A stretch of 64,000 bases of DNA from WQXF01 sp031553615 (GTDB lineage Bacteria; Bacillota; Clostridia; Christensenellales; Aristaeellaceae), in assembly GCA_031553615.1 (NCBI GenBank), contig JAVBLJ010000008.1, forward strand, positions 62,001 through 126,000. Reading direction: 5' to 3'. Within the stretch, counting starts at the first letter, position 1; the number at the start of each line of letters is the position of its first letter. The position numbers were made by a program, and so were the translations under genes. This document shows, one piece after another, positions 33,580 through 41,917 of this stretch. A model generated the notes under the pieces. It was not told the origin of the DNA. It did not search any database and saw nothing but the letters and a program-made list of their open reading frames with translations.

Positions 33580-34350
33580 ATGACAAAGGCCGAAGTGATT
33601 CAAAACTTGCAGCTGTGTACCGTGATTTACGATGATTTGCGATCCGCCGAAAAAACGCGCGATGAGGTGCAGAAGAGGATTGATTCCGCAAAAACTCCCG
33701 ATCAAGACGTATTTGCAAGCCATTTGCAAAATGGAAAAAATGAGTTCCACAAACATACTGGGCCGCGAACCATCCTGCGCGGCATGGTTATTAGCGTGAT
33801 CCCCGCTTTGTTAGCGACGTTCCTCTATGTCATGATCGCTTACGAGGGCGGCTCCCGTTCCTATGGGAAGCCTGCCTTTCGAATAATGTTCGGCATCATC
33901 GCGCTAATCACCGTATGGTACTTTATGAAAACGCGCAAAGCGGCCCTTGCGCGGCACCGCACCGTCGCAGAGCTCGAAGTCCGTCACAACGAAAAGTTGC
34001 GGTCCGTTTTACCTCAATTGTGTAATCTGCACGAGCGCTGTATCGAGGCATACCACGAGCTGCATCAGACGATGAAAAGCGCCTGCGTCGCGGTGGAGGA
34101 GCATTGGCCCCTGCTAGACCCTATTATAGCTTACCTGCAAAGCGGTCAGGCCGCCGATATCGACCAAGCTGTAGCCGTGGCGCGCGAAGACGCACGGCAT
34201 CAGGAAAAGATGGGGCGGCTGCAGCAACAATTGGCCGCTACAGAGGACCTGTGCCGGCAAGCGCGCAGGGCCGAACGCGCGGCTTCTGAAGCGAGAAGCC
34301 ATGCCCTCCAATTAGAATTTTCATCCATGATGAACTCCATAAAAAACTAA
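33580..34350 (+). CDS. two-helix membrane protein with coiled coil, second cassette gene
   Basis: This encodes 256 residues. An N-terminal helix region (residues 1-60) precedes two transmembrane helices (MVISVIPALLATFLYVMIAY and FRIMFGIIALITVWYFM). After them comes a long helical tail. The tail contains HWPLLDPIIAYLQSGQAADI followed by about 60 residues of coiled coil (LQQQLAATEDLCRQARRAER). The next gene's product has the same order and a similar YLQxGxAxDL segment, so the two look like paralogues. The ATG at 33580 is 9 bases after AAAGGAG; an ATG 6 bases earlier is too close to that site. The family is unknown to me. Confidence 0.72.
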   Translation: MTKAEVIQNLQLCTVIYDDLRSAEKTRDEVQKRIDSAKTPDQDVFASHLQNGKNEFHKHTGPRTILRGMVISVIPALLATFLYVMIAYEGGSRSYGKPAFRIMFGIIALITVWYFMKTRKAALARHRTVAELEVRHNEKLRSVLPQLCNLHERCIEAYHELHQTMKSACVAVEEHWPLLDPIIAYLQSGQAADIDQAVAVAREDARHQEKMGRLQQQLAATEDLCRQARRAERAASEARSHALQLEFSSMMNSIKN

Positions 34351-34371
34351 CACGCGAAAGGGGTACTTCCT

Positions 34372-35196
34372 GTGTATTGCAAAAGATGCGGAACCTATGT
34401 CGAGAGAGCACCAGACGGGTGTTCCCTATGTCGATCTTTTCATCTTGAAGATGATTTAACAAACGATTGTAATATAGGGAGCAACGCAAAAAGCTCGCAA
34501 CTGGAGTTTATACATGCTTCCGTCGCTCAATGTGAGGAACGCTTATGCCGTATTCGAAAACTGGATGCATTGCGGGTAAAAATGTATCCCTATCTCATGT
34601 CTGAACAGGAGTTTTCGAAATGGTACGTTGGCTCCACCATGGGCCACGGCATGGCCATGGCGGGCATCACGGTTGCGGTATACCTTGTGCTGATGCTCAT
34701 CCTTGTGGGTGATGGCACCTTTTATTCGTTAGGGGTATACGTAATGGGTGCGTTGGCATATTTTTTCGGCCCCAAATTGTTTCCAAAGCACAAGAAAGAA
34801 GAGATAAAAAGGGCATTCGATGAGGATGTGGCTACGATAAACGCGGAGCGCATCCACGCCGAATCCATGTACCCCGCGTTGCGAGATCAACTCTATGCCT
34901 TCGTGGAGGAAATGCGCGACCCCCACGCATGCTGCATACCGCAGTATTATTGGGATGTAGCGGGTGTATTGCCGCATTATTTGCAAGTTGGCCGCGCCAA
35001 GGATCTCACCAGCGCGATTCAAGAGTATGAGCGGGATCGCAAAAGCGAACGGGAAGCCAACATCATGAGTCAAACACTTAGCGCAGCTAGAGAAGCGCAA
35101 AGGATATCGGCCCAAGCCGCCGAACATGCGTACGAAGCGAAGATGGCCGCGCAAAACGCTGAGTGGATGTCCTTCTTGACTTACCTGAAACGCTAG
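34372..35196 (+). CDS. zinc-ribbon membrane protein with coiled coil, third cassette gene
   Basis: This encodes 274 residues. Residues 1-25 form a zinc ribbon with Cys at 3, 6, 17 and 20 (CKRCGTYVERAPDGCSLC). Two transmembrane helices follow (MAGITVAVYLVLMLILVG and FYSLGVYVMGALAYFF), then a basic FPKHKKEEIKR and a helical tail. The tail contains PQYYWDVAGVLPHYLQVGRA, then DLTSAIQEYERDRKSER and a coiled coil. This tail aligns by eye with that of the preceding protein. The GTG start at 34372 has GAAAGGGG 7 bases upstream; 21 bases separate it from the preceding stop. Similar zinc-ribbon proteins with an AIxxYE segment occur in gut Clostridia without known function. Confidence 0.75.
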   Translation: MYCKRCGTYVERAPDGCSLCRSFHLEDDLTNDCNIGSNAKSSQLEFIHASVAQCEERLCRIRKLDALRVKMYPYLMSEQEFSKWYVGSTMGHGMAMAGITVAVYLVLMLILVGDGTFYSLGVYVMGALAYFFGPKLFPKHKKEEIKRAFDEDVATINAERIHAESMYPALRDQLYAFVEEMRDPHACCIPQYYWDVAGVLPHYLQVGRAKDLTSAIQEYERDRKSEREANIMSQTLSAAREAQRISAQAAEHAYEAKMAAQNAEWMSFLTYLKR

Positions 35197-35294
35197 CCGA
35201 CATAGCAATGCAATGGATCTTGCCGAATGCGTTTGCGTCTGTCGCCTTTGTGCGTAAGAAGCATATGACCCACTTCGACGCTTGACGAAAGGCG

Positions 35295-35337
35295 AGGGGC
35301 TTCCGTTCTGGCAAAAGCCAGCGCGGAAGCCCCTTTT
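35295..35337. terminator. terminator of the three-gene cassette
   Basis: AGGGGCTTCCG (35295-35305) pairs with CGGAAGCCCCT (35324-35334) and an inner CTGGC/GCCAG extends the stem; TTTT follows. It separates the cassette from the converging tldE gene. Confidence 0.85.
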
Positions 35338-35365
35338 CGATGCCCCAAATAGTATTCTCCAAACC

Positions 35366-36706
35366 TTACTTCCCCGCCACCGCGATCTCCCTGACGCAAA
35401 CCGAGGGGCTGCCCGTGCCGTCGCTGCCGAAGTACAGGTCGCTGGCCACCGCCACCACGTCCTTGAGCAGCGCATAGAAGTTGCCCGCCACGGTGATCTG
35501 CTCCACGGCTTGTCCGATCTTACCGCCCCGAATGGTGAAGCCCTTGGCGGAGAGCGAGAAATCGCCCGATACTTCGTTGGCTCCGGAGTGCAGCCCTTCC
35601 AGCTCGGTGATCAGCAGGCCCTCGCCCATCTCGGCCATCATCGCCTCCAGCGATTGTTCGCCGGGCGCGAGGTAGAAGTTGGTGGGCGCGACGCGCACCG
35701 GTGCGCTGTATCCGGCCTTCGAGGCGTTGCCGGTGGATTTTACGCCGTCGACCCGCGCGGTCTTGAGGTTGTGCAGCAGCGTGCTCAGCTTGCCCTGGGC
35801 GATGATCTCCTTGCGGTAGGTCGCCACGCCCTCGGCATCGAAGGGGCAGCTGGAAAGCCCGTCCTTCATCAGCGGATCGTCGATGAGGGTCACACATTGG
35901 GCGGCGATCGCCTCGCCTTCGCGGCCCTTGAGCAGCGAAAGGCCCTTTTGCGCGGCCTCCGCCGAGAACGAGCCCGAGAAGCAGCCTAGGATATCGGCCA
36001 TGGCCTCCTTGCGGATGATGGCGGGCATCTTGCCGCTGGCGATGGGCGCGGCCTCCAGCATGCGCACCGCGTAATCCACGGCCTCGGTGACCACCTGCCG
36101 GGTATCCAGCTCGGTCTTGCGGCCAATGCCGAACGCGCCGCCGTTGGAGGTGCGCTCGCCGCGCCGCGCCACCACGCTGATGAACTGGTACTGCGCGTTA
36201 TCCTGGTGCGAAAGCGCCAGCCCGAACGAATTGCGCAGCGAGATGCGGCTCTTTATGTAGGCTGTTTGGTTGTAATCGGATTCACGCACCTCGGGGTGCC
36301 GCGAAACGCCATCGCGCTCCAGGGCGATGGCCGCCTCGATGTGGTCGGCGGCGGGCAGCGCGTCCAACTCGGGCGAGTAGGTTTGCACCTCGGCGTAGGC
36401 CTCGCTGCCCGCGAAGATTTCCTGCACGTCCTCATCCTCCACCAGGGAGGCCGATTCGCGCACGGCCTTGACCAGCATGGCCACCGCATCCTCATCCAGC
36501 GCTTCGGTGGAGGCGTAGCCCATGCGCCCCCCCACCATGCCGCGGAACGAAAGCCCCGCCGTGCTGGCCACCGCGAAGGTCTCCAGCGCCTGCTTGAGCG
36601 TGGATACCTTCACGCTATCCCGCTCCGAGTAGTAGACCTCGCAGGGCGCGATGCCGGCCTTGGCGGCCTCGGCAAAAAGTCGCTCGGTAAATTGCTCGTA
36701 TGTCAT
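35366..36706 (-). CDS. TldE/PmbA-family protease subunit
   Basis: This 446-residue protein is the PmbA/TldE partner of TldD. It shares the fold (SVKVSTLKQALETFAVASTA near the N-terminus, RISLRNSFGLALSHQDNAQY in the middle, DFSLSAKGFTIRGGKIGQAV near the C-terminus) and lacks the HExxxH zinc site, as expected for this subunit. TldD-TldE complexes degrade unfolded peptides and process some ribosomal peptide antibiotics. The ATG at 36706 is 10 bases after the tldD stop, and the ribosome site GTGAGGCGAGAG overlaps that stop, so the two are coupled. A longer upstream frame only reads across tldD and is not used. Confidence 0.9.
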   Translation of the reverse strand: MTYEQFTERLFAEAAKAGIAPCEVYYSERDSVKVSTLKQALETFAVASTAGLSFRGMVGGRMGYASTEALDEDAVAMLVKAVRESASLVEDEDVQEIFAGSEAYAEVQTYSPELDALPAADHIEAAIALERDGVSRHPEVRESDYNQTAYIKSRISLRNSFGLALSHQDNAQYQFISVVARRGERTSNGGAFGIGRKTELDTRQVVTEAVDYAVRMLEAAPIASGKMPAIIRKEAMADILGCFSGSFSAEAAQKGLSLLKGREGEAIAAQCVTLIDDPLMKDGLSSCPFDAEGVATYRKEIIAQGKLSTLLHNLKTARVDGVKSTGNASKAGYSAPVRVAPTNFYLAPGEQSLEAMMAEMGEGLLITELEGLHSGANEVSGDFSLSAKGFTIRGGKIGQAVEQITVAGNFYALLKDVVAVASDLYFGSDGTGSPSVCVREIAVAGK

Positions 36707-36716
36707 TGCTCTCGCC

Positions 36717-38102
36717 TCACTTTCCGCCCACGGTGATGCTGCTGACCCGGATGCGCGGCTGGCCCACGTTGGTGGGCACGCTGCCGCTGATGGAGCCGCA
36801 CATGCCCTGCGCCATGCGCATATCGCGTCCCACGCGGTCGATGCGCATGAGCACCTCGCCGCCGCGGCCGATGAGCGATGCGCCGCGCACCGGATGCACG
36901 ATCTTGCCCCCCTTGACCAGGTAACCCTCGGCCACGGCGAAGTTGAATTCGCCGGTGGTGGGGTTGACCGATCCGCCGCCCATGTCCTTGGCGTAGAGGC
37001 CATCGCCCATGGTGGAGATCATCTCGTCATCGTCGTCTGTACCGGCGGCGATGAAGGTATTGCGCATACGCGAGCAGGGCGCAAAGGCGTACGATTGGCG
37101 GCGGCCGCTTCCCGTGGATTTTGCGCCCATGCGCTCGCCGTAGAACCGATCGCACATGTAGTTTTTCAGCACGCCGTTCTCGATGAGCACCAGGTTGGTG
37201 GAGGGCACGCCGTCGTCGTCGATCACAATGGAGCCCCACTCGTTGGGCATGGTGCCATCGTCGATGGCGGTGACGCAGGGCGCCGCTATCTGCTGGCCCA
37301 GCTTGCCGCAGAATTCCGACATGCCTTTCGATACCGACGAAGCCTCCAGCGAATGCCCGCACGCTTCGTGGAAGATCACGCCGCCGAAGCCGTTGTCGAT
37401 CACCACCGGCATGGTGCCTGCGGGACATTCGGGGGCATGCAGCATGGTGATGGCCTGTTTGCCCGCGTACTCGCCGCAGGCCTTCGGGTCCACGCGCGTG
37501 TCAAACAGCTCGAAGCCGGTGCGCGCGCCGGGCGCGGTGTGCCCCGTTTGGTTCTCGGCGCCGTTGGACGCCACGGCCACGCACGCCATGCGGGTGTACA
37601 CGCGCCGATCCTCGGCGAACAGCCCATCGCTGTTGAATATCGCCACGTTCTGATCCCACGCGATGTAGCTGGCCGTGGCCTGCGTGATCTCGGGCGAGAC
37701 CGCGCGCGCCGCCGCCGCCGCTTCGCGCAGCTTGGCCGCCACCTTTGCGCCCTGCACATCCCCCGGCCAAGCCTTGATGGGGTGAATGTCGCGGTGCTCG
37801 GCACGCGTCATGGGCAGCGCTTTGCCCGCCGCGCCGCCCAGGCCTACCGCATCGGCGGCACGCTGTGCGCAGCGCAGCAGGCCCTCGCGGCTCGTATCGT
37901 TGGTGTACACGTAGTAGAATTGCTCCCCGGAAAACACGCGCACCCCGGCACCGTGCAGCCGCGAGGTGTTGGCGGTTTCCACTTTTCCGCCGCGCAGCAT
38001 CATGGTGTGGTGGGTGGTGTCCTCCAGGAACAGGTCGGCAAAGTGCCCTCCGCGCGCCATGGCCGCGGCCAACACTTCCTGCGCCAAGGTAGTGGATATC
38101 AT
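36717..38102 (-). CDS. tldD: TldD-family metalloprotease subunit
   Basis: This 461-residue protein carries the zinc-protease motif FHEACGHSLEASSVSKG near residue 243 (HExxxH). Other family segments are MLRGGKVETANTSRLHGAGV near 35, NGVLKNYMCDRFYGERMG near 303, and GGGSVNPTTGEFNFAVAEG near 378. With TldE it forms the TldD/E heterodimer in the cytoplasm. Length is typical (E. coli TldD 481). No ribosomal peptide precursor gene is visible nearby, so general peptide turnover is the likelier role. On the minus strand a TATAAT lies about 64 bases upstream. Confidence 0.93.
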   Translation of the reverse strand: MISTTLAQEVLAAAMARGGHFADLFLEDTTHHTMMLRGGKVETANTSRLHGAGVRVFSGEQFYYVYTNDTSREGLLRCAQRAADAVGLGGAAGKALPMTRAEHRDIHPIKAWPGDVQGAKVAAKLREAAAAARAVSPEITQATASYIAWDQNVAIFNSDGLFAEDRRVYTRMACVAVASNGAENQTGHTAPGARTGFELFDTRVDPKACGEYAGKQAITMLHAPECPAGTMPVVIDNGFGGVIFHEACGHSLEASSVSKGMSEFCGKLGQQIAAPCVTAIDDGTMPNEWGSIVIDDDGVPSTNLVLIENGVLKNYMCDRFYGERMGAKSTGSGRRQSYAFAPCSRMRNTFIAAGTDDDDEMISTMGDGLYAKDMGGGSVNPTTGEFNFAVAEGYLVKGGKIVHPVRGASLIGRGGEVLMRIDRVGRDMRMAQGMCGSISGSVPTNVGQPRIRVSSITVGGK

Positions 38103-38165
38103 GCGCGTCCCCCGCTTCCCGCGGCCCCGTGTGTTCCCTTGCTCTCTGCTGGGCCGCTAAAGCTT

Positions 38166-38171
38166 ATTATA
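38166..38171 (-). promoter_or_regulatory. -10 element of tldD-tldE
   Basis: Read on the minus strand this is GGGGTATAATAAG, 63 bases before the tldD ATG. No good -35 is seen. Confidence 0.55.
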
Positions 38172-38284
38172 CCCCAGTTTGGTCAGGCTTTCCAGTCGAA
38201 ACGCGCCGCATGAGGACGAAATCGTTTTGCGAAATCATTTACCCTTTTTTTCACATATCCTTTTTTTCACAGAAAACGCTTGAG

Positions 38285-38515
38285 GGGCGAGAAGGTTCCC
38301 CAAGGGGCCCGAGTTGAGGCCGCCCAGTGGGCGAAAGCCGAAACGGCAGGCCAATGAGCGACAGAGCAGCCAAGGGCTGCGACAATCGCGAATTGAGGGG
38401 CCCGATAAGCCCTTGGGTCGCCCGTGAGGGCGAAATACCTGCCAAAAGGAAGTGTTTCGTGCCTTCGGGCACGACCAAAGGGCTTTGCGATCGCCCTTTG
38501 GAAACCTTCGCAGCC
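38285..38515. repeat. palindromic repeat family B, cluster in the tldD-parA gap
   Basis: This 230-base stretch carries several family B pieces: CCCGATAAGCCCTTGGGTCG near 38400, CGTGAGGGCGAAATA, and GACCAAAGGGCTTTGCGATC near 38471 with its complementary CCCTTTGG arm. It also has further inverted segments such as GGGCCCGAGTTGAGG near 38308 and its partner near 38393. The gap 38172-38866 contains no gene I can support. Confidence 0.75.
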
Positions 38516-38592
38516 CATCTCTGCATGGTTACGAACAAGCGGAATCACCCCGACACCGCTTGGGGAAAAGGCTGCGGAAAACCTGTGGTTTG

Positions 38593-38736
38593 GGTGGACA
38601 ACCTGTGGGCAAGCTGCGGAAGGGCGGTGGGAAACGGTCTGAAAATTATCAAAACTTGGAGGGCATGCTAGGAACTGAGGGCCTTCGCGTAGAAATGATA
38701 CCTTTGGCATTCTGTGCAAAATGTGGACAACCTGTG
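38593..38736. other. cluster of DnaA-box-like 9-mers upstream of the parAB region
   Basis: TGTGGACAA (38722-38730) differs from the consensus TGTGGATAA at one position; GGTGGACAA (38593-38601) and TGTGGGCAA (38604-38612) differ at two. The 14-mer GTGGACAACCTGTG occurs twice, at 38594 and 38723. An AT-richer AAAATTATCAAAAC lies between. The sequences are seen directly; any DnaA binding is inference. Confidence 0.35.
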
Positions 38737-38866
38737 CACGCGCCCTACCACATGATGGGGTCGACCGCATTCTGTTGGGTTTCCCCTGCATTCCGATGGA
38801 GTCGCCCGCATTTTCACGCCGGTTTCATCCCCTCGCCCACCAAAGCAAAGGACGGAGGAATCCCGT

Positions 38867-39409
38867 ATGCCCCAATACAGAAGCAAACGCCGCGAAGTGA
38901 ACCTGCCCCCCATCACCCAAGACGACGTTTTCTTTTTGCTAGAGCCGCTGGTGGGCCTTCCGCTGCTGCTCAAGCATTCCGAGCTCTCCTCCGAGATCGC
39001 CGAGCTGCTGGGTCAATACAGCTGGCATTCGGGCGATTCGCTGGAGGAGCTCTTCCGGCAGATCGAAAGCTCGCTCTTCAACAGCGTGTACGGCTTCACC
39101 AATGGCAAGATGGTGGTCAAGGATGAGCAGGGCCACCAGCACAAGATTTATACCGATTCGCTTTCGCAGATGGCCGAGCTGCTGCTCGATCCGCTGTTTG
39201 AGCGCTTCCCGCGCTGCGAGCGGACGTTCACCCTGTTCAACGATTATGCGCTGCGGCACCTTTCCCTGCCCGCCATTAAGCGCATATTCACCGATTACCC
39301 GAACCTGGTGGAGCCCATGAACCGCGCCATTTTCGAGCGCATCCTCATCGAAAATTTTGCCAAGGAAACATACGAAGATTGGCTGATGGCCACGGAAGAG
39401 CGGGCATAG
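38867..39409 (+). CDS. conserved-looking protein of unknown function upstream of parA
   Basis: This encodes 180 residues with no signal peptide or membrane helix. I do not recognise the family. It is mostly helical: VFFLLEPLVGLPLLLKHSEL, then AELLGQYSWHSGDSLEELFR and YTDSLSQMAELLLDPLFERF. The C-terminus is FERILIENFAKETYEDWLMA. A short beta hairpin lies in the middle (GFTNGKMVVKDEQGHQHKIY). The ATG is preceded by GGACGGAGGAATCCCGT, a good site. It lies 175 bases before parA on the same strand, with a TATAAT between them, so it may be expressed separately. Its place beside parAB suggests a chromosome-related role, but that is only context. Confidence 0.75.
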   Translation: MPQYRSKRREVNLPPITQDDVFFLLEPLVGLPLLLKHSELSSEIAELLGQYSWHSGDSLEELFRQIESSLFNSVYGFTNGKMVVKDEQGHQHKIYTDSLSQMAELLLDPLFERFPRCERTFTLFNDYALRHLSLPAIKRIFTDYPNLVEPMNRAIFERILIENFAKETYEDWLMATEERA

Positions 39410-39491
39410 CGCAGGGGCGCGCTTCCAGAAACCTGCGAGCAGGGCACGCGCCCAATTCGAACAAGCCCTTTCTTTTCGGGCGAATATACCG

Positions 39492-39497
39492 TATAAT
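39492..39497 (+). promoter_or_regulatory. -10 element of parA-parB
   Basis: TATAAT lies 88 bases before the parA ATG. At 17 bases upstream the -35 region reads TTTCTT, which is weak. Confidence 0.55.
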
Positions 39498-39584
39498 GGA
39501 GAAGGCTCTTTCGCAGATACGAGCTGTTGTGTTTTGCAGCGGCTTTTGCTCCCTTAACGTTAGGCTCGGAGGAAGAAGCAAAGC

Positions 39585-40349
39585 ATGGGTAAAATCATCG
39601 CCGTTACCAACCAAAAGGGGGGCGTGGGCAAAACCACGACCACTGTCAATCTGAGCGCTTGCGTGGCCGCCGCCGGGAAGCGCGTGCTGGTCGTGGATAT
39701 CGATCCGCAGGGCAACGCCACCAGCGGCTTTGGCGCCGAGGTAAGCAAGAACGCGGTCACGGTGTACGAGGTGCTCATCGACGATCGCGATGCGGAGAAG
39801 GCGCTGGTTCGCACCCCGGTGAAAGGTCTCACGCTGCTGCCCGCCGAGATTCGCCTGGCGGGCGCGGAGCTCGAGCTGGTGGATATGGACAACCGCGAGC
39901 ACAAGCTCAAGCAGGCGCTGGCCTCGGTGCGCGACCATTACGATTTTCTTTTTATCGATTGCCCGCCCTCGCTGGGCTTGCTCACCCTCAATGCGCTCAG
40001 CGCCGCCGATAGCGTGCTGGTGCCCATTCAATGCGAATACTACGCGCTCGAAGGCGTGACCGCGCTCATGAACACCATCCAATTGGTCAAGCAACAGCTC
40101 AACCCAGCGCTGGAGATCGAGGGCGTGGTGCTCACCATGCTGGATGCGCGCACCAATCTGGGCCTCCAGGTGGTGGACGAGGTGAAGAAGCACTTCAAGG
40201 GCAAGGTGTTTAGCAGCATCATTCCGCGCAACGTGCGCCTGGGCGAAGCGCCCAGCTACGGCCTGCCCATCCACCTCTACGACGCGCGCAGCATCGGAGC
40301 GGAGGCCTACGCGGAGCTGGCCCGCGAGCTGCTCAAACGCAACAAGTAA
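39585..40349 (+). CDS. parA: chromosome-partitioning ATPase ParA (Soj type)
   Basis: This 254-residue ATPase forms nucleoid-bound dimers that move ParB-parS complexes. It starts with the deviant Walker A MGKIIAVTNQKGGVGKTTTT and continues to VLVVDIDPQGNATSGFG. FIDCPPSLGLLTLNAL near residue 123 is the Walker B region and VLTMLDARTNLGLQVVDEVK lies near 180. Its size, with no N-terminal DNA-binding domain, matches chromosomal Soj rather than plasmid type Ia ParA. AGGAGGAAG precedes the ATG. parB follows after 52 bases. Confidence 0.95.
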   Translation: MGKIIAVTNQKGGVGKTTTTVNLSACVAAAGKRVLVVDIDPQGNATSGFGAEVSKNAVTVYEVLIDDRDAEKALVRTPVKGLTLLPAEIRLAGAELELVDMDNREHKLKQALASVRDHYDFLFIDCPPSLGLLTLNALSAADSVLVPIQCEYYALEGVTALMNTIQLVKQQLNPALEIEGVVLTMLDARTNLGLQVVDEVKKHFKGKVFSSIIPRNVRLGEAPSYGLPIHLYDARSIGAEAYAELARELLKRNK

Positions 40350-40401
40350 TGCCCCTATCACTCCCCCATCCTACTAGACCGAGGCAGGAGAAGCGAACGC
40401 T

Positions 40402-41268
40402 ATGATGAAAAAAAACAGCCTGGGCAGGGGCCTGGGCGTGCTGTTCCAAGACAACGCTTTATTGGATGAAAACGCTGCGCCCGCAGTGGAAAACGCGGTG
40501 GTGGAGCTGCCGCTGGGCAGCGTGGACCCCAACCGCGAGCAGCCGCGCAAGCGCTTCGACGAAGAGGCGCTGCGCCAGCTTAGCGAATCCATCCAGCAAT
40601 CGGGCGTGATCCAGCCCATCATCGTCTACCCCGACGGAAACCGCTACACCATCGTGGCCGGGGAGCGCCGTTGGCGTGCCTCGCGCTTGGCCGGGCTGGA
40701 AACCATCCCCGCCATCGTGCGCGATTACGATCGCGTGAAGCAGATGGAGGTTGCGCTCGTCGAAAACATTCAGCGCGAAAACCTCAACCCGCTGGAGGAA
40801 GCCGCCGCCGTGCGTCAGCTCATGGACGAATGCGGGTTCACGCAGGAATCGGTCTCCACACGCATCGGCCGCAGCCGCCCCGCCGTGGCCAACCTGCTGC
40901 GCCTGCTCACCCTGCCCGAGCCGGTGCAGGGGCTCGTCCGGGAGGGCGCGCTCACCGCTGGGCACGCACGCACCCTGGCCGGCATGGACGACCCGGCCCG
41001 CCAAAAGGCGCTGGCCGAAACCGCCGTGCGCCAAGGCTGGTCGGTGCGCCAAATGGAGGTCGCCACCCAGCGCCCCCTGCGCAAGGCTCCCAGCACGCGC
41101 GAGCAGCCCGTGGAGCTTTCCGACCTGGAGGACACGCTGCGCCGCGCCCTGGGCATGAAGGCCACCATCTCCGGCACGCCCAAGAAGGGCCGCATCGTGC
41201 TCAACTACAGCTCCATAGAAGAGCTGGAAAACCTGCTCGCCGCCCTGCAAACGATACTGGAGAGGTGA
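40402..41268 (+). CDS. parB: chromosome-partitioning protein ParB (Spo0J type)
   Basis: This 288-residue protein binds parS and CTP and slides along DNA as a clamp. The N-terminal CTP domain has LPLGSVDPNREQPRKRFDEE near residue 32, IQPIIVYPDGNRYTIVAGER with the GERRWRA box near 88, and EVALVENIQRENLNPLEEA near 116. The helix-turn-helix is GFTQESVSTRIGRSRPAVAN near 147. The C-terminus is a short dimerisation domain. Length is as expected (B. subtilis Spo0J 282). I could not find a canonical parS 16-mer in the window. A family E hairpin repeat and a terminator follow. Confidence 0.95.
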   Translation: MMKKNSLGRGLGVLFQDNALLDENAAPAVENAVVELPLGSVDPNREQPRKRFDEEALRQLSESIQQSGVIQPIIVYPDGNRYTIVAGERRWRASRLAGLETIPAIVRDYDRVKQMEVALVENIQRENLNPLEEAAAVRQLMDECGFTQESVSTRIGRSRPAVANLLRLLTLPEPVQGLVREGALTAGHARTLAGMDDPARQKALAETAVRQGWSVRQMEVATQRPLRKAPSTREQPVELSDLEDTLRRALGMKATISGTPKKGRIVLNYSSIEELENLLAALQTILER

Positions 41269-41288
41269 CGGGGGCGGGACGGGGGACG

Positions 41289-41333
41289 GCCTCCGGTGGC
41301 CCGCTTTTTAAAAAAAGCGGGGCAAAAACTTTG
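41289..41333 (+). repeat. dispersed hairpin repeat, family E, copy 2
   Basis: GGCCTCCGG, then GCCCGCTTTTT (41299-41309) paired with AAAAAAAGCGGGGC (41310-41323), then AAAAACTTTGACTT. It matches 17582-17627 and lies 20 bases after the parB stop. Confidence 0.85.
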
Positions 41334-41364
41334 ACTTCTGGGGGAGGATTTGGGATTGTATTGG

Positions 41365-41393
41365 GCCGCCTTGCTTTGCTCGGCGGTTTTTTT
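41365..41393 (+). terminator. intrinsic terminator of parA-parB
   Basis: GCCGCC and GGCGGT enclose a 10-base loop (TTGCTTTGCT) and TTTTTTT follows. It is a standard rho-independent terminator. Confidence 0.85.
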
Positions 41394-41397
41394 GTGC

Positions 41398-41917
41398 GGC
41401 TGCGTTGCTTGGAGTGAGGGGAAGAGTCGCCTATGTAACATTTCATGTAACCCTCATCAAACGCGATATAAGCTTTTAAGATATGGATTTTGTCACCCTT
41501 CCTGTGCTATAATATAGATGCATGTGTTACTGTGTTTTGAAACATTTCATTACTCCATGTAACCATGCGGATCGCAAAGGCCGCATCCCCTTCGGGTGCA
41601 GCCGCAGACCGCCCCGAGACGTTCTCCGCGTTGCCCTCGCTGTGCCTACCGCGGGATTGCACCCCCCGCCCTAACGCTTGCAGCCCCCGGCATCCGGACA
41701 TTTTGGGACAGTCTGCCTTTGAGATACACGAGGGCCGCACCCGCTTGGGCGCGGCCCTCGGTGTATGCTTCGGAAGCTTCCGCGCCGCCTCGGTGGTCCC
41801 CGGAAACCGCGTGAGCGGTGGTGGGATTCCTTCCGGCGCATCGGGCAGGAAGAACGCTCCTGGTTAGGGAATATGTAAAGCGGAACAAAAAAGACGAGAA
41901 GAGAAGGGAATCAATCT
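41398..41917 (+). other. 520-base gene-free region with promoter and structured leader
   Basis: An extended -10 (TGCTATAAT, 41505-41513) would start a transcript near 41520, leaving a leader of nearly 400 bases before the next ATG. AACATTTCATGTAACC near 41440 recurs in altered form near 41540 (AACATTTCATTACTCCATGT), on either side of the promoter. Inside the leader, ATACACGAGGGCCGC (41724-41738) pairs with 41751-41766 in a long stem, and GGGCCGCACCC-like side stems surround it. No coding frame has a ribosome site. It could be a cis-regulatory RNA or a separate small RNA gene; I do not recognise a known family. Confidence 0.4.

Noticed and set aside
35366..37003. 545-residue version of the TldE protein
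   Set aside because: The extra 99 residues read out of frame across tldD; the ATG at 36706 gives the normal family length.
38593..38736. Chromosomal origin of replication
   Set aside because: Only one box is within one mismatch of consensus, dnaA and dnaN are absent, and no AT-rich unwinding region is evident; kept only as a box-like cluster.
39410..41480. A canonical parS site near parAB
   Set aside because: I looked for the TGTTTCACGTGAAACA pattern and found no match good enough to report.
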